Shown here: positions 8,815-17,275 of the stretch, piece after piece | Layout of the letters: every line of letters begins with the position of its first letter | Numbering within the stretch: the first letter of the stretch is position 1 | Source of the DNA: Pseudomonadota bacterium | GTDB lineage: Bacteria; Desulfobacterota; Desulfobacteria; Desulfobacterales; RPRI01 | Direction: 5' to 3' | Assembly: GCA_018901125.1 (NCBI GenBank) | Contig: JAHIFE010000136.1 | Coordinates: forward strand, 1 to 64,000 | DNA length: 64,000 nucleotides | The notes under the pieces: generated by a model | Seen by the model: the letters and a program-made list of their open reading frames with translations, nothing else | Databases searched by the model: none | What the model was told of the DNA's origin: nothing | Position numbers and translations under genes: made by a program

Positions 8815-8835
8815 AGAAAATTTACCATTACCTTT

Positions 8836-10389
8836 TCATGTTTTGATTTCTATCTTTTTTAAATTTTCTTTAATCAAAGCATTCAATCCTTCTTCTTCCT
8901 TCAACTGCTCCTCAAACTCGGCTTTGAGCCTGGCAAATCTCTCATTGAAATCAAAATCATCTTCGTCATCGGCCAAACCTACATACCGGCCGGGTGTCAG
9001 TACATAATCCAGTTCCTTCACCCGTTCAATGGAAGCGGAATTACAGAAGCCCTTTATATCCTCATAATCGCCGTTCGGATTGCGCCAGTTATGATAAGTT
9101 TTCGAGATGGTGTTGATATCCTCCGCCGAAAGTTCCCGTGTTCTGCGGTTGATCAGATGGCCCATATTCCGGGCATCCATAAATAGTATCTCATTGGTGC
9201 GGTTGCGAAATCTGCCGTTTGCCCTGTTGCGGCTCAAAAACCATAAACAGGCCGGAATCTGTGTGTTTAAGAACAACTTGGCGGGAAGATTAACGATACA
9301 GTCCACCAGCCGATCCTCAATCAGTGCTTTGCGGATATCCCCCTCGCCGGAAGTCTTGGATGTCAAAGAACCTTTTGCCAGAACAAAACCGGCTTGACCG
9401 CTTGGGCTTAGATGGTAGAAAAAGTGTAGTATCCATGCATAGTTGGCATTTCCGGGAGGGGGAGTGCCGTAATTTTTCCATCTGCCGTCATTCTTAAGCA
9501 GTTCACCGCTCCAGTCGCTGTCGTTAAAGGGCGGATTGGCAATCACATAGTCGGCCTTTAGATCTTTATGGCAGTCATTTAAAAAAGATCCCTCATTGTT
9601 CCATTTCACCTGGGAGCTGTCGATACCCCGAATCGCAAGGTTCATTCTGGCCAGCCGCCAGGTGGTGTGGTTGCTCTCCTGTCCGTAAATGGAAATATCG
9701 CTAAACCTGCCCTGATGATCGGCCACAAATTTTTCTGACTGCACAAACATGCCGCCGGAACCGCAGCATGGGTCAAAAACCCGGCCCTTGTATGGCTCCA
9801 GCATTTTCACCAAAAGTTCAACAACACTTCGCGGAGTATAAAACTGGCCTCCCTTTTTGCCTTCAGCCAGTGCGAATTCACCGAGAAAGTATTCAAAAAC
9901 ATGACCTAAGATATCGGCACTGCGGGCCTTGGCGGCACCCATGGCAATATTGCCAACCAGGTCTATCAAACCGCCAAGATTGGTGGGGTCAAGATTACTT
10001 CTTGCAAACACCTTGGGCAACACATCCTTAAGAGAAGGGTTATCCTTTTCAATGGCATCCATAGCCTCGTCAACCACCTTGCCGATTTCAGGAAGTTTGG
10101 CTTTTGCCAGCAGATATGACCAGCGTGATTTTTCAGGCACAAAGAAGATATTTTCCGCCTTGTATTCATCTTTATCTTCGGGGTCTGCCCCGGCATAATC
10201 GCCATCACCACTTTTCAGCTTGTTGTATAAATCTTCAAAAGCATCGGAGATATATCTAAGAAACATCAACCCTAAAACGATGTGTTTATATTCCGCCGCA
10301 TCAATGTTTTTCCTGAGCTTATCCGCAGCTTTCCAGAGTTGCTTTTCTATAGGCTCTTCTTTGTTATTGTTTTTCTCGGCTTTTGCCAT
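8836..10389 (-). CDS. hsdM: Type I restriction enzyme M (methyltransferase) subunit
   Basis: This is the N6-adenine DNA methyltransferase subunit, 517 aa. The HsdM N-terminal helical domain (about 1-150) precedes the catalytic domain. The SAM-binding motif FDPCCGSGGM is at 205-214 and the catalytic NPPF at 285-288. GGQFYTPRSVVELLV (180-194) is also typical of the family. The C-terminal region, ending in a charged helix, should contact HsdS. A CGGAG site precedes the ATG. It is the first gene of the operon and is separated from hsdS by the KilA-N and 82-aa genes. It appears intact, so the system is probably active if hsdR is complete beyond the window. Confidence 0.95.
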   Translation of the reverse strand: MAKAEKNNNKEEPIEKQLWKAADKLRKNIDAAEYKHIVLGLMFLRYISDAFEDLYNKLKSGDGDYAGADPEDKDEYKAENIFFVPEKSRWSYLLAKAKLPEIGKVVDEAMDAIEKDNPSLKDVLPKVFARSNLDPTNLGGLIDLVGNIAMGAAKARSADILGHVFEYFLGEFALAEGKKGGQFYTPRSVVELLVKMLEPYKGRVFDPCCGSGGMFVQSEKFVADHQGRFSDISIYGQESNHTTWRLARMNLAIRGIDSSQVKWNNEGSFLNDCHKDLKADYVIANPPFNDSDWSGELLKNDGRWKNYGTPPPGNANYAWILHFFYHLSPSGQAGFVLAKGSLTSKTSGEGDIRKALIEDRLVDCIVNLPAKLFLNTQIPACLWFLSRNRANGRFRNRTNEILFMDARNMGHLINRRTRELSAEDINTISKTYHNWRNPNGDYEDIKGFCNSASIERVKELDYVLTPGRYVGLADDEDDFDFNERFARLKAEFEEQLKEEEGLNALIKENLKKIEIKT

Positions 10390-10904
10390 TTATTGCTCCG
10401 GTTCTTAATTTACACTTTCTGGCTGTTATGGAGGTCAAACGCTCTTCTGTTTCCTGACAATCTGTTTGTCTTGTAGATCCGAAAAAAGTAATTATTCGAT
10501 TCTGAATATCTCAGCATCCCGGAAAATGTTCAGAAAGGATTATTAAATTATTTTGATGATTTAATAGATATTGGTTTAAATTTCAACAAAAATTGTAATT
10601 AAAATAAGATTTATAAGAAAGCATATTCGGTTTGCAAATTTACAACAAATTATCTTTACAGATATCTATCAATAATCACAGAATATCTGCCGACCAGAAA
10701 ACCTTTGATAAGTCTGTACTATATGTACTCTTAAATTTTTATCCGCGGACAGAAAATCTTCACATTGTTGAGGTTAAAAGGATAAACGGCTTTTACTGAA
10801 TATATAAAGGCATACTCTAAATAGTTATGACAAACATATTGATATTACTTAAAAAGAATTATTACTGAAAATCAAGCAGGAAAGATCCTGTCCCTGTTCT
10901 GTTT
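10390..10904. other. 515-bp AT-rich intergenic region, presumed RM operon promoter region
   Basis: No convincing gene is seen. The stretch is AT-rich and lies upstream of hsdM on the minus strand, so it should hold the RM promoter, but I could not pick a -35/-10 pair with confidence. Confidence 0.4.
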
Positions 10905-11333
10905 TCATATCCCAACTATAGTAATGGTATCACCTTTTTTCTCAGCAAGAGACATTTTGTTAATTATAAATTCCAAAGTTTCTAAAACATCTCTCTTGAT
11001 TGTCATAAATGAAGTGTTTGTATTTTCGCTATCTTCATACAAACTATCAAATGCTTTTATGATCTCTTCTTGAGTTTTATTGGCAATTATCGAAATCCAA
11101 TTTTCAAAAGTGGTTCTGACTGATTGGATGGCTTTTGCATCTGAAAGATTTATCAAATCATAAGGATCGAAAGGACAATGTTGATTAGTGATTGAGCATA
11201 GTTGTCCCAGTAGATCGTCGGCCAGATCAAAGAAAATATCTTTATTGTACTCATCAGTTGATGGCCAAAGATTTTTCGGAATAAGCGGCGAATCACGGTA
11301 AACCATGTTTAGAAATGGTCCATGTTCTGACAT
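10905..11333 (-). CDS. Hypothetical protein (about 142 aa)
   Basis: This predicted soluble, acidic, largely helical protein has no family I recognise. I chose the ATG at 11333 (an AGG lies about 8 bases upstream) over an in-frame TTG at 11339. The 5' end overlaps the decayed RelE/ParE toxin frame, whose stop is at 11293. The residues before MVYRDSP (about 10) may therefore not be authentic, and the true start could be at 11306. It sits in a decayed accessory patch with a toxin remnant and a DUF4143 ATPase. Confidence 0.5.
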   Translation of the reverse strand: MSEHGPFLNMVYRDSPLIPKNLWPSTDEYNKDIFFDLADDLLGQLCSITNQHCPFDPYDLINLSDAKAIQSVRTTFENWISIIANKTQEEIIKAFDSLYEDSENTNTSFMTIKRDVLETLEFIINKMSLAEKKGDTITIVGI

Positions 11334-11514
11334 GGTCAACCTGATATATTACCCGGTAATCTCCGACTCTCAATCTATAGCTCGATTCGGAGTGTTTTAA
11401 TTTTTTGGATTGGGGAGGAAAGGGGTTTTCCGCAAGACTTTCAATTGCTTCAACAATTTTTTGGATGTATTGTTTGTCAATTTTTATAGATAGTGTTCTA
11501 TCGAGCCTTTTGTA
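11293..11514 (-). pseudogene. RelE/ParE-type toxin remnant lacking its start
   Basis: An open frame without any ATG/GTG start reads KRLDRTLS..., then IVEAIESLAENPFPP (about 21-35) and YRLRVGDYRVIYQVDH (about 46-61). These are the conserved core of RelE/ParE mRNA-interferase/gyrase-poison toxins. The usual first ~12-15 residues are missing: an in-frame TGA lies directly upstream and only a few bases separate it from the antitoxin stop. The C-terminus ends early, at 11293, without the usual IGHR-type tail. Both ends are therefore lost and toxicity is unlikely. Confidence 0.75.
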
Positions 11515-11520
11515 TCAATT

Positions 11521-11703
11521 TTAAATGCCCCCATCGGCCATCAACCTTTTTTTAAGTTCGACAAAGCTTATCGAAGGTTCATTCTTTCGTTCTGCAATGA
11601 TTGCAAGATCGTGAATATCTTCCAAGAGCCCTTCATACTCTTGAACCGGCAGAATCACCGCCGTTTTATTGCCTAATTCATCAATAATAAACTGAGTATT
11701 CAT
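11521..11703 (-). CDS. RelB/Phd-type antitoxin (60 aa), partner toxin broken
   Basis: This small antitoxin has an N-terminal beta-rich segment with NKTAVILPVQEYEGLLEDIHDLAIIAERKNE, followed by a toxin-wrapping tail ending FVELKKRLMADG, typical of antitoxins paired with RelE/ParE. An AGGAGA site precedes the ATG. The adjacent toxin frame is degenerate, so this is an orphan antitoxin. It might still protect against related toxins elsewhere, or be decaying neutrally. Confidence 0.8.
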   Translation of the reverse strand: MNTQFIIDELGNKTAVILPVQEYEGLLEDIHDLAIIAERKNEPSISFVELKKRLMADGGI

Positions 11704-11736
11704 TTAATGTATCTCCTTTGTAGCAAATGGTATTTT

Positions 11737-12918
11737 CTAAAATACTTTGCCACGATGCAGTTGTTCAAGAAATTCTTTTACAGGAAGGACATCCACACCA
11801 TCATAATGGTAGACCCTCGTGCCATTGTAGATACCGATCATACGATCTACATGAATTCCTTTATATTCATTGAGCGAACGCATAGGTTTTTCCCAACTAC
11901 TGTTCCATTTTTCCGCCATCTTGACTTCAATGCACACAATATGAGGATTGGACGACTGCTGCCGTTTTTTTGTCTCAACTACAAAATCAATTTCAACTCC
12001 GCTTCCGGTTCTGTAGAAATAGATCCCTCGATGTTTTTCCTGAGTTTGGTTGTAAACTTTCAACTCATGCAAAATCAAAGTTTCAAGACTTGAACCTTTC
12101 CATATCCGGTCGACCGGATCAAAAAGCAGACCCGCTGCCGCTCTGGCAACGCCAGGGTCAAACCAAAAGAATTTCGGGTGTGTCTGTTCCCGTACTTTTG
12201 CCCCCGGTTTATAGGCAGGAAGAAAGTGCCCAAGCAAGGTGTCTTCTAAAATAGAAAAATATACATCTACACTGCTTCGTGCTACCCCAGCCTCACGCGC
12301 AATATTCTGCCCATTAACCATTTGACCGTTCAACTGTCCGGCAATACTTAGAAATCGCAAAAATGGAGGTAAGCTGCGAACAATACTTTCCTCTTTAATT
12401 TCCTCTTTAATATAAGTATCTACATACGCACTCAGAAAATCTGTCGGATTATCACGATGCATCTGAATCCAAGGCAAAAGTCCCCATTCCAGAGAAAACT
12501 CAATATCAAAAGCTTGTCCCAATTCCCCAAAAGAGAAGGTGTCAAGACTTCGCGTAACCGCTCGTCCGGCTAAAAGATTGACACCACCGCGTCGAAGCTT
12601 CCTGGCAGACGAGCCACATAAGGCAAACTTCCAGCCTTTGTTTTCTATCAGGCGATGAACTTCGTCCAAAAGGGCGGGAATTTTTTGAATCTCATCAATG
12701 ACTACCCAGGAATCTTTAGGGCGTGTTCCAATCATGGCTTCCAAACGCCCGGGGTTTATAGAAAGTTCAAGGTTTAAAGACGCTTCAAGCAAATCAAAAA
12801 AGATGGCGCCAGGCATAACTTCCCGTAAGTATGTAGTTTTACCAACGCCACGGGGTCCGAAAAGAAAAAAAGAATATTCTGGGACATGAAGCAATCTATA
12901 TATCAGGTTCTTTTCCAT
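11737..12918 (-). CDS. ATP-binding protein with DUF4143 C-terminal domain
   Basis: This 393-aa protein of the archaeal-type AAA-14/DUF4143 family is common in bacterial accessory DNA and has no settled function. Walker A is GPRGVGKTT at about 21-29 and the Walker B-like VVIDEIQKIPALLDEVH at about 72-88. The C-terminal DUF4143 region contains GSSLETLILHEL and then FYRTGSGVEIDFVVE, a nuclease-like D...E/K arrangement (about 300-340). No strong ribosome site precedes the start. It is not obviously co-transcribed with the antitoxin (33 bp gap, same strand). Confidence 0.88.
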   Translation of the reverse strand: MEKNLIYRLLHVPEYSFFLFGPRGVGKTTYLREVMPGAIFFDLLEASLNLELSINPGRLEAMIGTRPKDSWVVIDEIQKIPALLDEVHRLIENKGWKFALCGSSARKLRRGGVNLLAGRAVTRSLDTFSFGELGQAFDIEFSLEWGLLPWIQMHRDNPTDFLSAYVDTYIKEEIKEESIVRSLPPFLRFLSIAGQLNGQMVNGQNIAREAGVARSSVDVYFSILEDTLLGHFLPAYKPGAKVREQTHPKFFWFDPGVARAAAGLLFDPVDRIWKGSSLETLILHELKVYNQTQEKHRGIYFYRTGSGVEIDFVVETKKRQQSSNPHIVCIEVKMAEKWNSSWEKPMRSLNEYKGIHVDRMIGIYNGTRVYHYDGVDVLPVKEFLEQLHRGKVF

Positions 12919-13424
12919 AAGCTAAATATACAACTATTTTGTAAGAATGCAACGCAATTTTACAATTCTATTGTAATTTTTGGGTCAATATTGAATGTAA
13001 AGGGGAAAAAGCTGGAAATAATCACAAGCGGCTTGCATAGCATGAGGGTATTTATGGGGGTATGGTAATTATTTATAGTTATAAATAGTTACCGTGTAAT
13101 TTTGATAGACGCCACCTCATCATAATAGTAACAACCGCTGGCATTTCCCACCTGTCACAGTACATAATAATTTAGCATTCCGGCTGAATTTACCAATATA
13201 TTGCAGGACCCTTCAAGCTCTTTCCTCACCAAATTATTTCATTTGACCACATAAAACATCCCATCTATAGTCCTTCATCATAACAAAGGTATAGTTTCGG
13301 GTTAGCAAAGATTGATTCGGGCTATGTCAGATAAGCCAAAAAATATTCATAAAGAATTATCAAGAACTTGTAAATAAACCCGGCGATGCTTTTTTAATCG
13401 GAAAGGACATAAAAAGTAACCACA
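12919..13424. other. 506-bp intergenic region with two AT-rich palindromes
   Basis: No gene is seen. TTACAAT/ATTGTAA (12960-12976) lies 42 bp upstream of the DUF4143 start and could be its operator. A 30-bp imperfect palindrome occupies 13064-13093 (outer arms GGTAA/TTACC, inner TATTTATA/TATAAATA). There is no T-run, so it is not a conventional terminator. Confidence 0.45.
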
Positions 13425-14282
13425 ATGCTGAAGAACTCTTTTTTGCACATACCCGGCATCGGAGCAGCCTTTGAAAGAAAGCTATGGGACTTGGGAATCC
13501 TTGATTGGGATTGCATCGTTTGTGGAAGGCAATTCAAATCTTCCCCCCAAAAAAAAGAAGCCATAACCCGTTATGCACAGGAATCCATTGAACAACTTTT
13601 TTGTAACAACCCAAAGTATTTTGCCGACCATCTCCCGGCAAACCAGCAATGGCGAATTTTTCCTGAATTCCGAAATTCAACTGCTTACATAGATATAGAA
13701 ACAACCGGTTTGGATATGTGGGATTTTGAAATTACTACCATCGCCTTATACGATGGCAAATCCATCAGGCATTATGTTCAGAGGGATAACCTTGAAAATT
13801 TCATCCATGACATTCAACAATACAATGTAATAGTCACATATAATGGCAAAAGCTTTGATGTACCGTTTATCGAAAATCATTTCGGAACAAAACTAAACCA
13901 TGCTCACATTGACCTGAGATATGTTTTAAAAAGTCTGGGTTACTCTGGCGGTTTGAAGTCGTGTGAAAAGGCCTTGGGAATAGATCGCGGTGATCTGGAT
14001 GGGGTTGATGGGTATTTTGCTGTTCTGCTATGGCTTGATTACCAACAAAACAACAATAAAAAGGCTCTGGAAACCCTGCTGGCATATAATATCGAGGACG
14101 TTGTCAATCTGGAAACACTTATGTTAATGGCGTATAATATGAAAATCAAGGATACGCCTTTCTGTAATACTCATGAATTGCCATTACCACAGGTTCCTGA
14201 GATACCGTTTAAAGCTGATCATGAAACCATTGAGAGGATAAAAGGTAAAATCTTTGCCTCTTCATCACCTTACCAATACTGA
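13425..14282 (+). CDS. YprB-type RNase H-like 3'-5' exonuclease
   Basis: This 285-aa protein is in the ribonuclease H-like (DEDD) superfamily, YprB/PF13482 type. It starts with a short helix-hairpin-like segment FLHIPGIGAAFERKLWDLGI (about 6-25). The catalytic core begins YIDIETTGLD (about 88-97, acidic pair D90/E92) and continues with VTYNGKSFDVPFIE (about 136-149) and YNIEDVVNLETL (about 222-233), supplying the later acidic residues. It probably degrades nucleic acid 3'-5'; the natural substrate is unknown. It lies 30 bp upstream of a broken ADP-ribosylglycohydrolase gene on the same strand. Confidence 0.85.
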   Translation: MLKNSFLHIPGIGAAFERKLWDLGILDWDCIVCGRQFKSSPQKKEAITRYAQESIEQLFCNNPKYFADHLPANQQWRIFPEFRNSTAYIDIETTGLDMWDFEITTIALYDGKSIRHYVQRDNLENFIHDIQQYNVIVTYNGKSFDVPFIENHFGTKLNHAHIDLRYVLKSLGYSGGLKSCEKALGIDRGDLDGVDGYFAVLLWLDYQQNNNKKALETLLAYNIEDVVNLETLMLMAYNMKIKDTPFCNTHELPLPQVPEIPFKADHETIERIKGKIFASSSPYQY

Positions 14283-14312
14283 TTCGCCGGTCAAAGGAAC
14301 GGTTAACCCATA

Positions 14313-14641
14313 ATGAATGATAGACGGACAATTGACTATTTTAAAGGCTGCCTCATTGGAGGGGCCATAGGAGATGCTTTAGGTGCACCTGTTGAATTCA
14401 TGTCTTTAAACCGGATACGATCTGCTTACGGTAAACAGGGCTTAACAGATTATGCTCCGGGATATGGCAGGAAAGGCGCTATTACCGATGACACTCAAAT
14501 GCTGCTATTCACTGCTGAAGGTCTGATGCAGTTAATCATTCAGGAGACAGCGATTCCACCGGTTCTATTACAGGCAATATTTCAGGTGCATTAAATGGAA
14601 TAGATGCAATTCCGAACAGCTGGCTGGATGATAATTTTTGA
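14313..14641 (+). pseudogene. ADP-ribosylglycohydrolase (DraG/ARH-like) with internal deletion and frameshift
   Basis: The N-terminal part (14313 to about 14527) carries the family start [20 protein letters not shown] and the metal-site motif ITDDTQM. The C-terminal part is present in another frame from 14528 to the TGA at 14639-14641. It reads [17 protein letters not shown] and then [13 protein letters not shown], the family's second metal-site motif and its end. Most of the middle, on the order of 150-200 codons by comparison with the family, is missing. The junction lies near 14525-14530. The gene cannot make an active enzyme. Confidence 0.88.
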
Positions 14642-14767
14642 AAACCATCATCAGGCAAAATAACCTCGATAACAAAACAAAAAATAAACGAAGAAGTAAA
14701 AGGTTAATGAAAAAACTTACCTCAATATCTACCTCCACATCCATATCCTGAAAATAATCGTAAAATC

Positions 14768-14876
14768 GTCGGATTTCTTTACAAAAAGCAAATCTAATGT
14801 AATACATTGTATTATATAATATATTTTAGTTATTAATGCTCCTTGCAGTCCATTAAAACTGTCGGATTTCTTTACA
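14768..14876. promoter_or_regulatory. Two exact 16-bp repeats upstream of the sigma-54 promoter (candidate activator sites)
   Basis: GTCGGATTTCTTTACA occurs at 14768-14783 and again at 14861-14876; the second is extended to TGT...ACA symmetry. They lie about 155 and 62 bp upstream of the -24/-12 element, as expected for enhancer sites of a sigma-54 activator. PEP-CTERM genes are known to be driven by RpoN with the PrsK/PrsR two-component pair; assigning these repeats to PrsR is inference. Confidence 0.6.
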
Positions 14877-14937
14877 ATTACGGGACTGTTTTACAGAACT
14901 GCATTCATTATACTCTATTATCTCTTTATGTTATAAC

Positions 14938-14956
14938 TTTGGCACGAAACTTGATT
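14938..14956 (+). promoter_or_regulatory. Sigma-54 (-24/-12) promoter for the PEP-CTERM gene
   Basis: TTGGCACG followed after four bases by TTGAT matches the sigma-54 consensus (TGGCAC-N5-TTGC), with A in place of C in the -12 element. It lies about 50 bp upstream of the start codon at 15003. Confidence 0.75.
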
Positions 14957-15002
14957 GTACAAATCTATAAGTGATTTTATCAAATCGAGGAGGATGCTTT
15001 TT

Positions 15003-15647
15003 ATGAAATATAGATTTTTGGCATTATTTACTACAACCTTTTTATGTCTCATTATTTACAACAGCATGTCTGACGGTGTGAGAACTGTTAGTTCCATGGG
15101 TAATAATAGGCAATGGTCAGCACCTGCCAAGGCAACATTGGCACCGGGAGATTATGTTGCCAAGTCTGTTTATGGACGCTTATCCGGCGATGGTTTCCAC
15201 AACTCCGGTCAAGAGGGCCAACTCGATGAATATGTTCCCTTGCTAAACAGAGGGGTTGTATATCCGGCAATGGGGTTCAACGATGGTAATACTGACCCCA
15301 CTCGCAATAATCCTGACAACGCTTGGCAGCATATGGTCGATGAATGGGTAGATACATCGCAAGAGGTCGGAAGCAGGGTTATTCCCACAGACGACACTTT
15401 TGTTGCAAACCCAGAGCAGCCCATGAGTCTCTATCAACCCACCCCCTATACCAAAAACAACTTAGGCGGTGACCCTCCTCCTGTTAAACTTTTGCAGACG
15501 CCAGATGCCCCTATTCTCGATCTCATCCCGGCAGATGAATATAGCCCAACACCTACACCCACCCCGACACCTGAACCCACTACCTTGCTTCTCCTTGGTC
15601 TTGGGCTGATTGGTCTGGCAAAAATAAGGAAGGGGTTTGAAGAGTAA
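15003..15647 (+). CDS. PEP-CTERM sorting-domain protein (exosortase substrate)
   Basis: This exported protein of 214 aa has an N-terminal signal peptide (MKYRFLALF... hydrophobic to about residue 20) and a Gly/Pro/Asn-rich middle. The C-terminal sorting signal consists of a Thr-Pro repeat linker, PEP-type motif PEPTTLLLLGLGLIGLA and a basic tail. Exosortase/EpsH removes the tail and delivers such proteins to the outer surface or exopolysaccharide. I chose the ATG at 15003 because an AGGAGG lies 9 bases before it; upstream in-frame ATGs are too close to or before that site. No exosortase is in this window. A sigma-54 promoter and twin upstream repeats suggest co-regulation with exopolysaccharide genes elsewhere. 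Confidence 0.88.
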   Translation: MKYRFLALFTTTFLCLIIYNSMSDGVRTVSSMGNNRQWSAPAKATLAPGDYVAKSVYGRLSGDGFHNSGQEGQLDEYVPLLNRGVVYPAMGFNDGNTDPTRNNPDNAWQHMVDEWVDTSQEVGSRVIPTDDTFVANPEQPMSLYQPTPYTKNNLGGDPPPVKLLQTPDAPILDLIPADEYSPTPTPTPTPEPTTLLLLGLGLIGLAKIRKGFEE

Positions 15648-15664
15648 ACCGAGTTTTAGTTTTT

Positions 15665-15707
15665 AAACACAAAAAGCAGGGTCAGATTGGCTCTGCTTTT
15701 TGTGTTT
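15665..15707. terminator. Strong rho-independent terminator after the PEP-CTERM gene
   Basis: Perfect 15-bp arms AAACACAAAAAGCAG / CTGCTTTTTGTGTTT with a 13-base loop. The T-rich right arm suits the plus strand, and the symmetry could also stop minus-strand transcripts from the FlgC-like gene. Confidence 0.8.
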
Positions 15708-15868
15708 ACAGCTATAAAAATAGCTATTTGAAGTATTTTATGAATGTTCTTCTTATCTTCTGAAAGGTGAAATCAGAACAAATTAACAGCCATTGAGAAG
15801 CCAACAATATCCATAGAATAAACAAACACTTGCTGTTGATTATCTGAAGCTTAAGAGCAATAATTCGT

Positions 15869-16216
15869 TTATTTAATAATGTTTATGACACTTCCAAGCA
15901 TTTCATCATAAACTGATATCATCTTTAAGTTCGCTTCATATCCATTTTGAGTTGGAATAGTTTGAACAATTTCTTGCCCAATATCAACATTAGACATTTC
16001 TCTGATTGCTGGATCTCCCGGTTCGGAATACAACGAGCCGGGTGTGTCTACTCTGCTTATTTCGGCCTCTACGCTTCCATGAGATGTTTCAACAATATCG
16101 GCCCTGCTTTTTTTAAATTCATCTGAATTAACATTAGCAAGATTATTGGCACTCACGCCCATTTTGGTGCCAAACGCATAAAGAGCAGAAACATTATTAT
16201 ATACTGATGATATCAT
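15869..16216 (-). CDS. Small flagellar rod-like protein (FlgC/FlgG-type)
   Basis: The 115-aa product contains the flagellar rod N-terminal motif GVSANNLANVNSDEFKKSR (about 19-37) and the C-terminal motif VDIGQEIVQTIPTQNGYEANLKMI (about 77-100) with almost no domain between them. The ATG at 16216 is chosen because GGAGG lies about 6-7 bases upstream; an in-frame start 45 bases further back lacks one. No other flagellar gene is nearby. It may be a genuine FlgC relative located away from its operon or an orphan of unknown role. FlgC is normally about 135-150 aa, so this protein is short. Confidence 0.82.
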   Translation of the reverse strand: MISSVYNNVSALYAFGTKMGVSANNLANVNSDEFKKSRADIVETSHGSVEAEISRVDTPGSLYSEPGDPAIREMSNVDIGQEIVQTIPTQNGYEANLKMISVYDEMLGSVINIIK

Positions 16217-16592
16217 AACAGCCTCCAAAATTAAATTTCTCTCATTACCTGTTATCGGCATAATTTTATTAAACTTTAACAGAAAAATTTTCCCAATCAG
16301 CTGAGAAAAACAGGTCGGGAAATTCTATGATTCAGGATTTGAAGATTCTCTGCCATGGTCAGCGGAAAATGCACTCTCTGTTCGGTATCAATTAAATCAT
16401 CAAAATGATTGTTGATTATTCAAGAAAAATAGTTTAGATTATCAATATAATTTTACAATCTATCTGGATATATCTGAATATCTCCATGGATGAGGAGATA
16501 TTCAATACCTCATAATTACTTGTTAACATTGCCATATCTAATATCTGACCATATCAAACTATCATCCGGTTTAAGTTTATAGGAGGAGGGTT
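16217..16592. other. 376-bp intergenic region with a hairpin upstream of the PilZ gene
   Basis: No gene is seen. A perfect 10-bp inverted repeat, GAATATCTCC / GGAGATATTC with an 8-base loop, lies at 16476-16503, about 90 bp before the PilZ start. It might be an operator or a leader hairpin. Confidence 0.45.
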
Positions 16593-17081
16593 ATGGAAAA
16601 GTCAGTAACTAGCTGGGATGATATTCCTTCTTTAGAATTGGAAATGGAGGATTCTTCTAAAAAAGAGGAAAAACCCATAGAACATCGTCACCATGTCAGG
16701 ATTGATTCCAATGTATTGAAGGATTTATTACACAAAAAGGCAGATTCTATTCCTATTAAGATATCTACACAGAACGGAGTCTTCGATGGTAAGATAGAAG
16801 ATCTGAGCCAACGCGGTGTTCGGGTTTCCGTTCCTAATCTTCTTAAAAAAGGTGAGCCTGTTAAATTAGGGTTTGTTATCAATTCCTATAATATCCTTGC
16901 CAAAGGAATAGTCATATGGGTAAGTGAAAACGAATCAGGTTCTACCGGAGGCCTAAAATTTGTAGATCCTAATCAAAAGGATATTGATTTCATTGGAAGC
17001 TTAACTTATGCGAGTAGCTTTAACAAAGTCGGCGAAGTCGAAGCAAGCAAAAAAGATCATATTAAAGACTTCCCGGAATAA
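16593..17081 (+). CDS. PilZ domain protein (probable c-di-GMP binding)
   Basis: This 162-aa cytoplasmic protein has an acidic N-terminal tail (about 1-30) and one PilZ domain. The c-di-GMP motif is recognisable as RHHVR (about 32-36) followed by EDLSQRG (about 69-75), matching (D/N)xSxxG. The domain ends near TGGLKFVDP (about 125-133). A strong AGGAGG site lies just upstream. PilZ proteins transmit c-di-GMP levels to motility, polysaccharide or pilus machinery. The neighbourhood (YfiR, PEP-CTERM, adenylyl cyclase, MSHA locus) fits surface-lifestyle control, but the partner is unknown. Confidence 0.87.
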   Translation: MEKSVTSWDDIPSLELEMEDSSKKEEKPIEHRHHVRIDSNVLKDLLHKKADSIPIKISTQNGVFDGKIEDLSQRGVRVSVPNLLKKGEPVKLGFVINSYNILAKGIVIWVSENESGSTGGLKFVDPNQKDIDFIGSLTYASSFNKVGEVEASKKDHIKDFPE

Positions 17082-17275
17082 GCATTCCGGAAACTATCTT
17101 AAGGAATAAAAAAACACTTATTCGTGCTCGGCAACTACAAAAGATGGATCGTAATTTAATCAGAGGGAATTTTCGGAAAGTTACGTGCTTTATTGTCTTA
17201 ATTAATAGATAGTTATATAATATACTCCAAATCAAAGGATTAAAGAACCGGCAATAAAGCTTCAGCTCTGTCTTT

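Noticed and set aside
10905-11339. TTG start for the hypothetical protein at 11339
   Set aside because: It overlaps the decayed toxin frame, and an ATG two codons later is better supported.
13064-13093. 30-bp palindrome as a terminator
   Set aside because: The stem is AT-rich and no T-run follows, so it is listed only as a palindrome of unknown function.
14568-14807. 79-aa minus-strand ORF after the ADP-ribosylglycohydrolase remnant
   Set aside because: It covers the remnant's C-terminal motif on the opposite strand and part of the PEP-CTERM regulatory region; composition is low-complexity aromatic/Leu.
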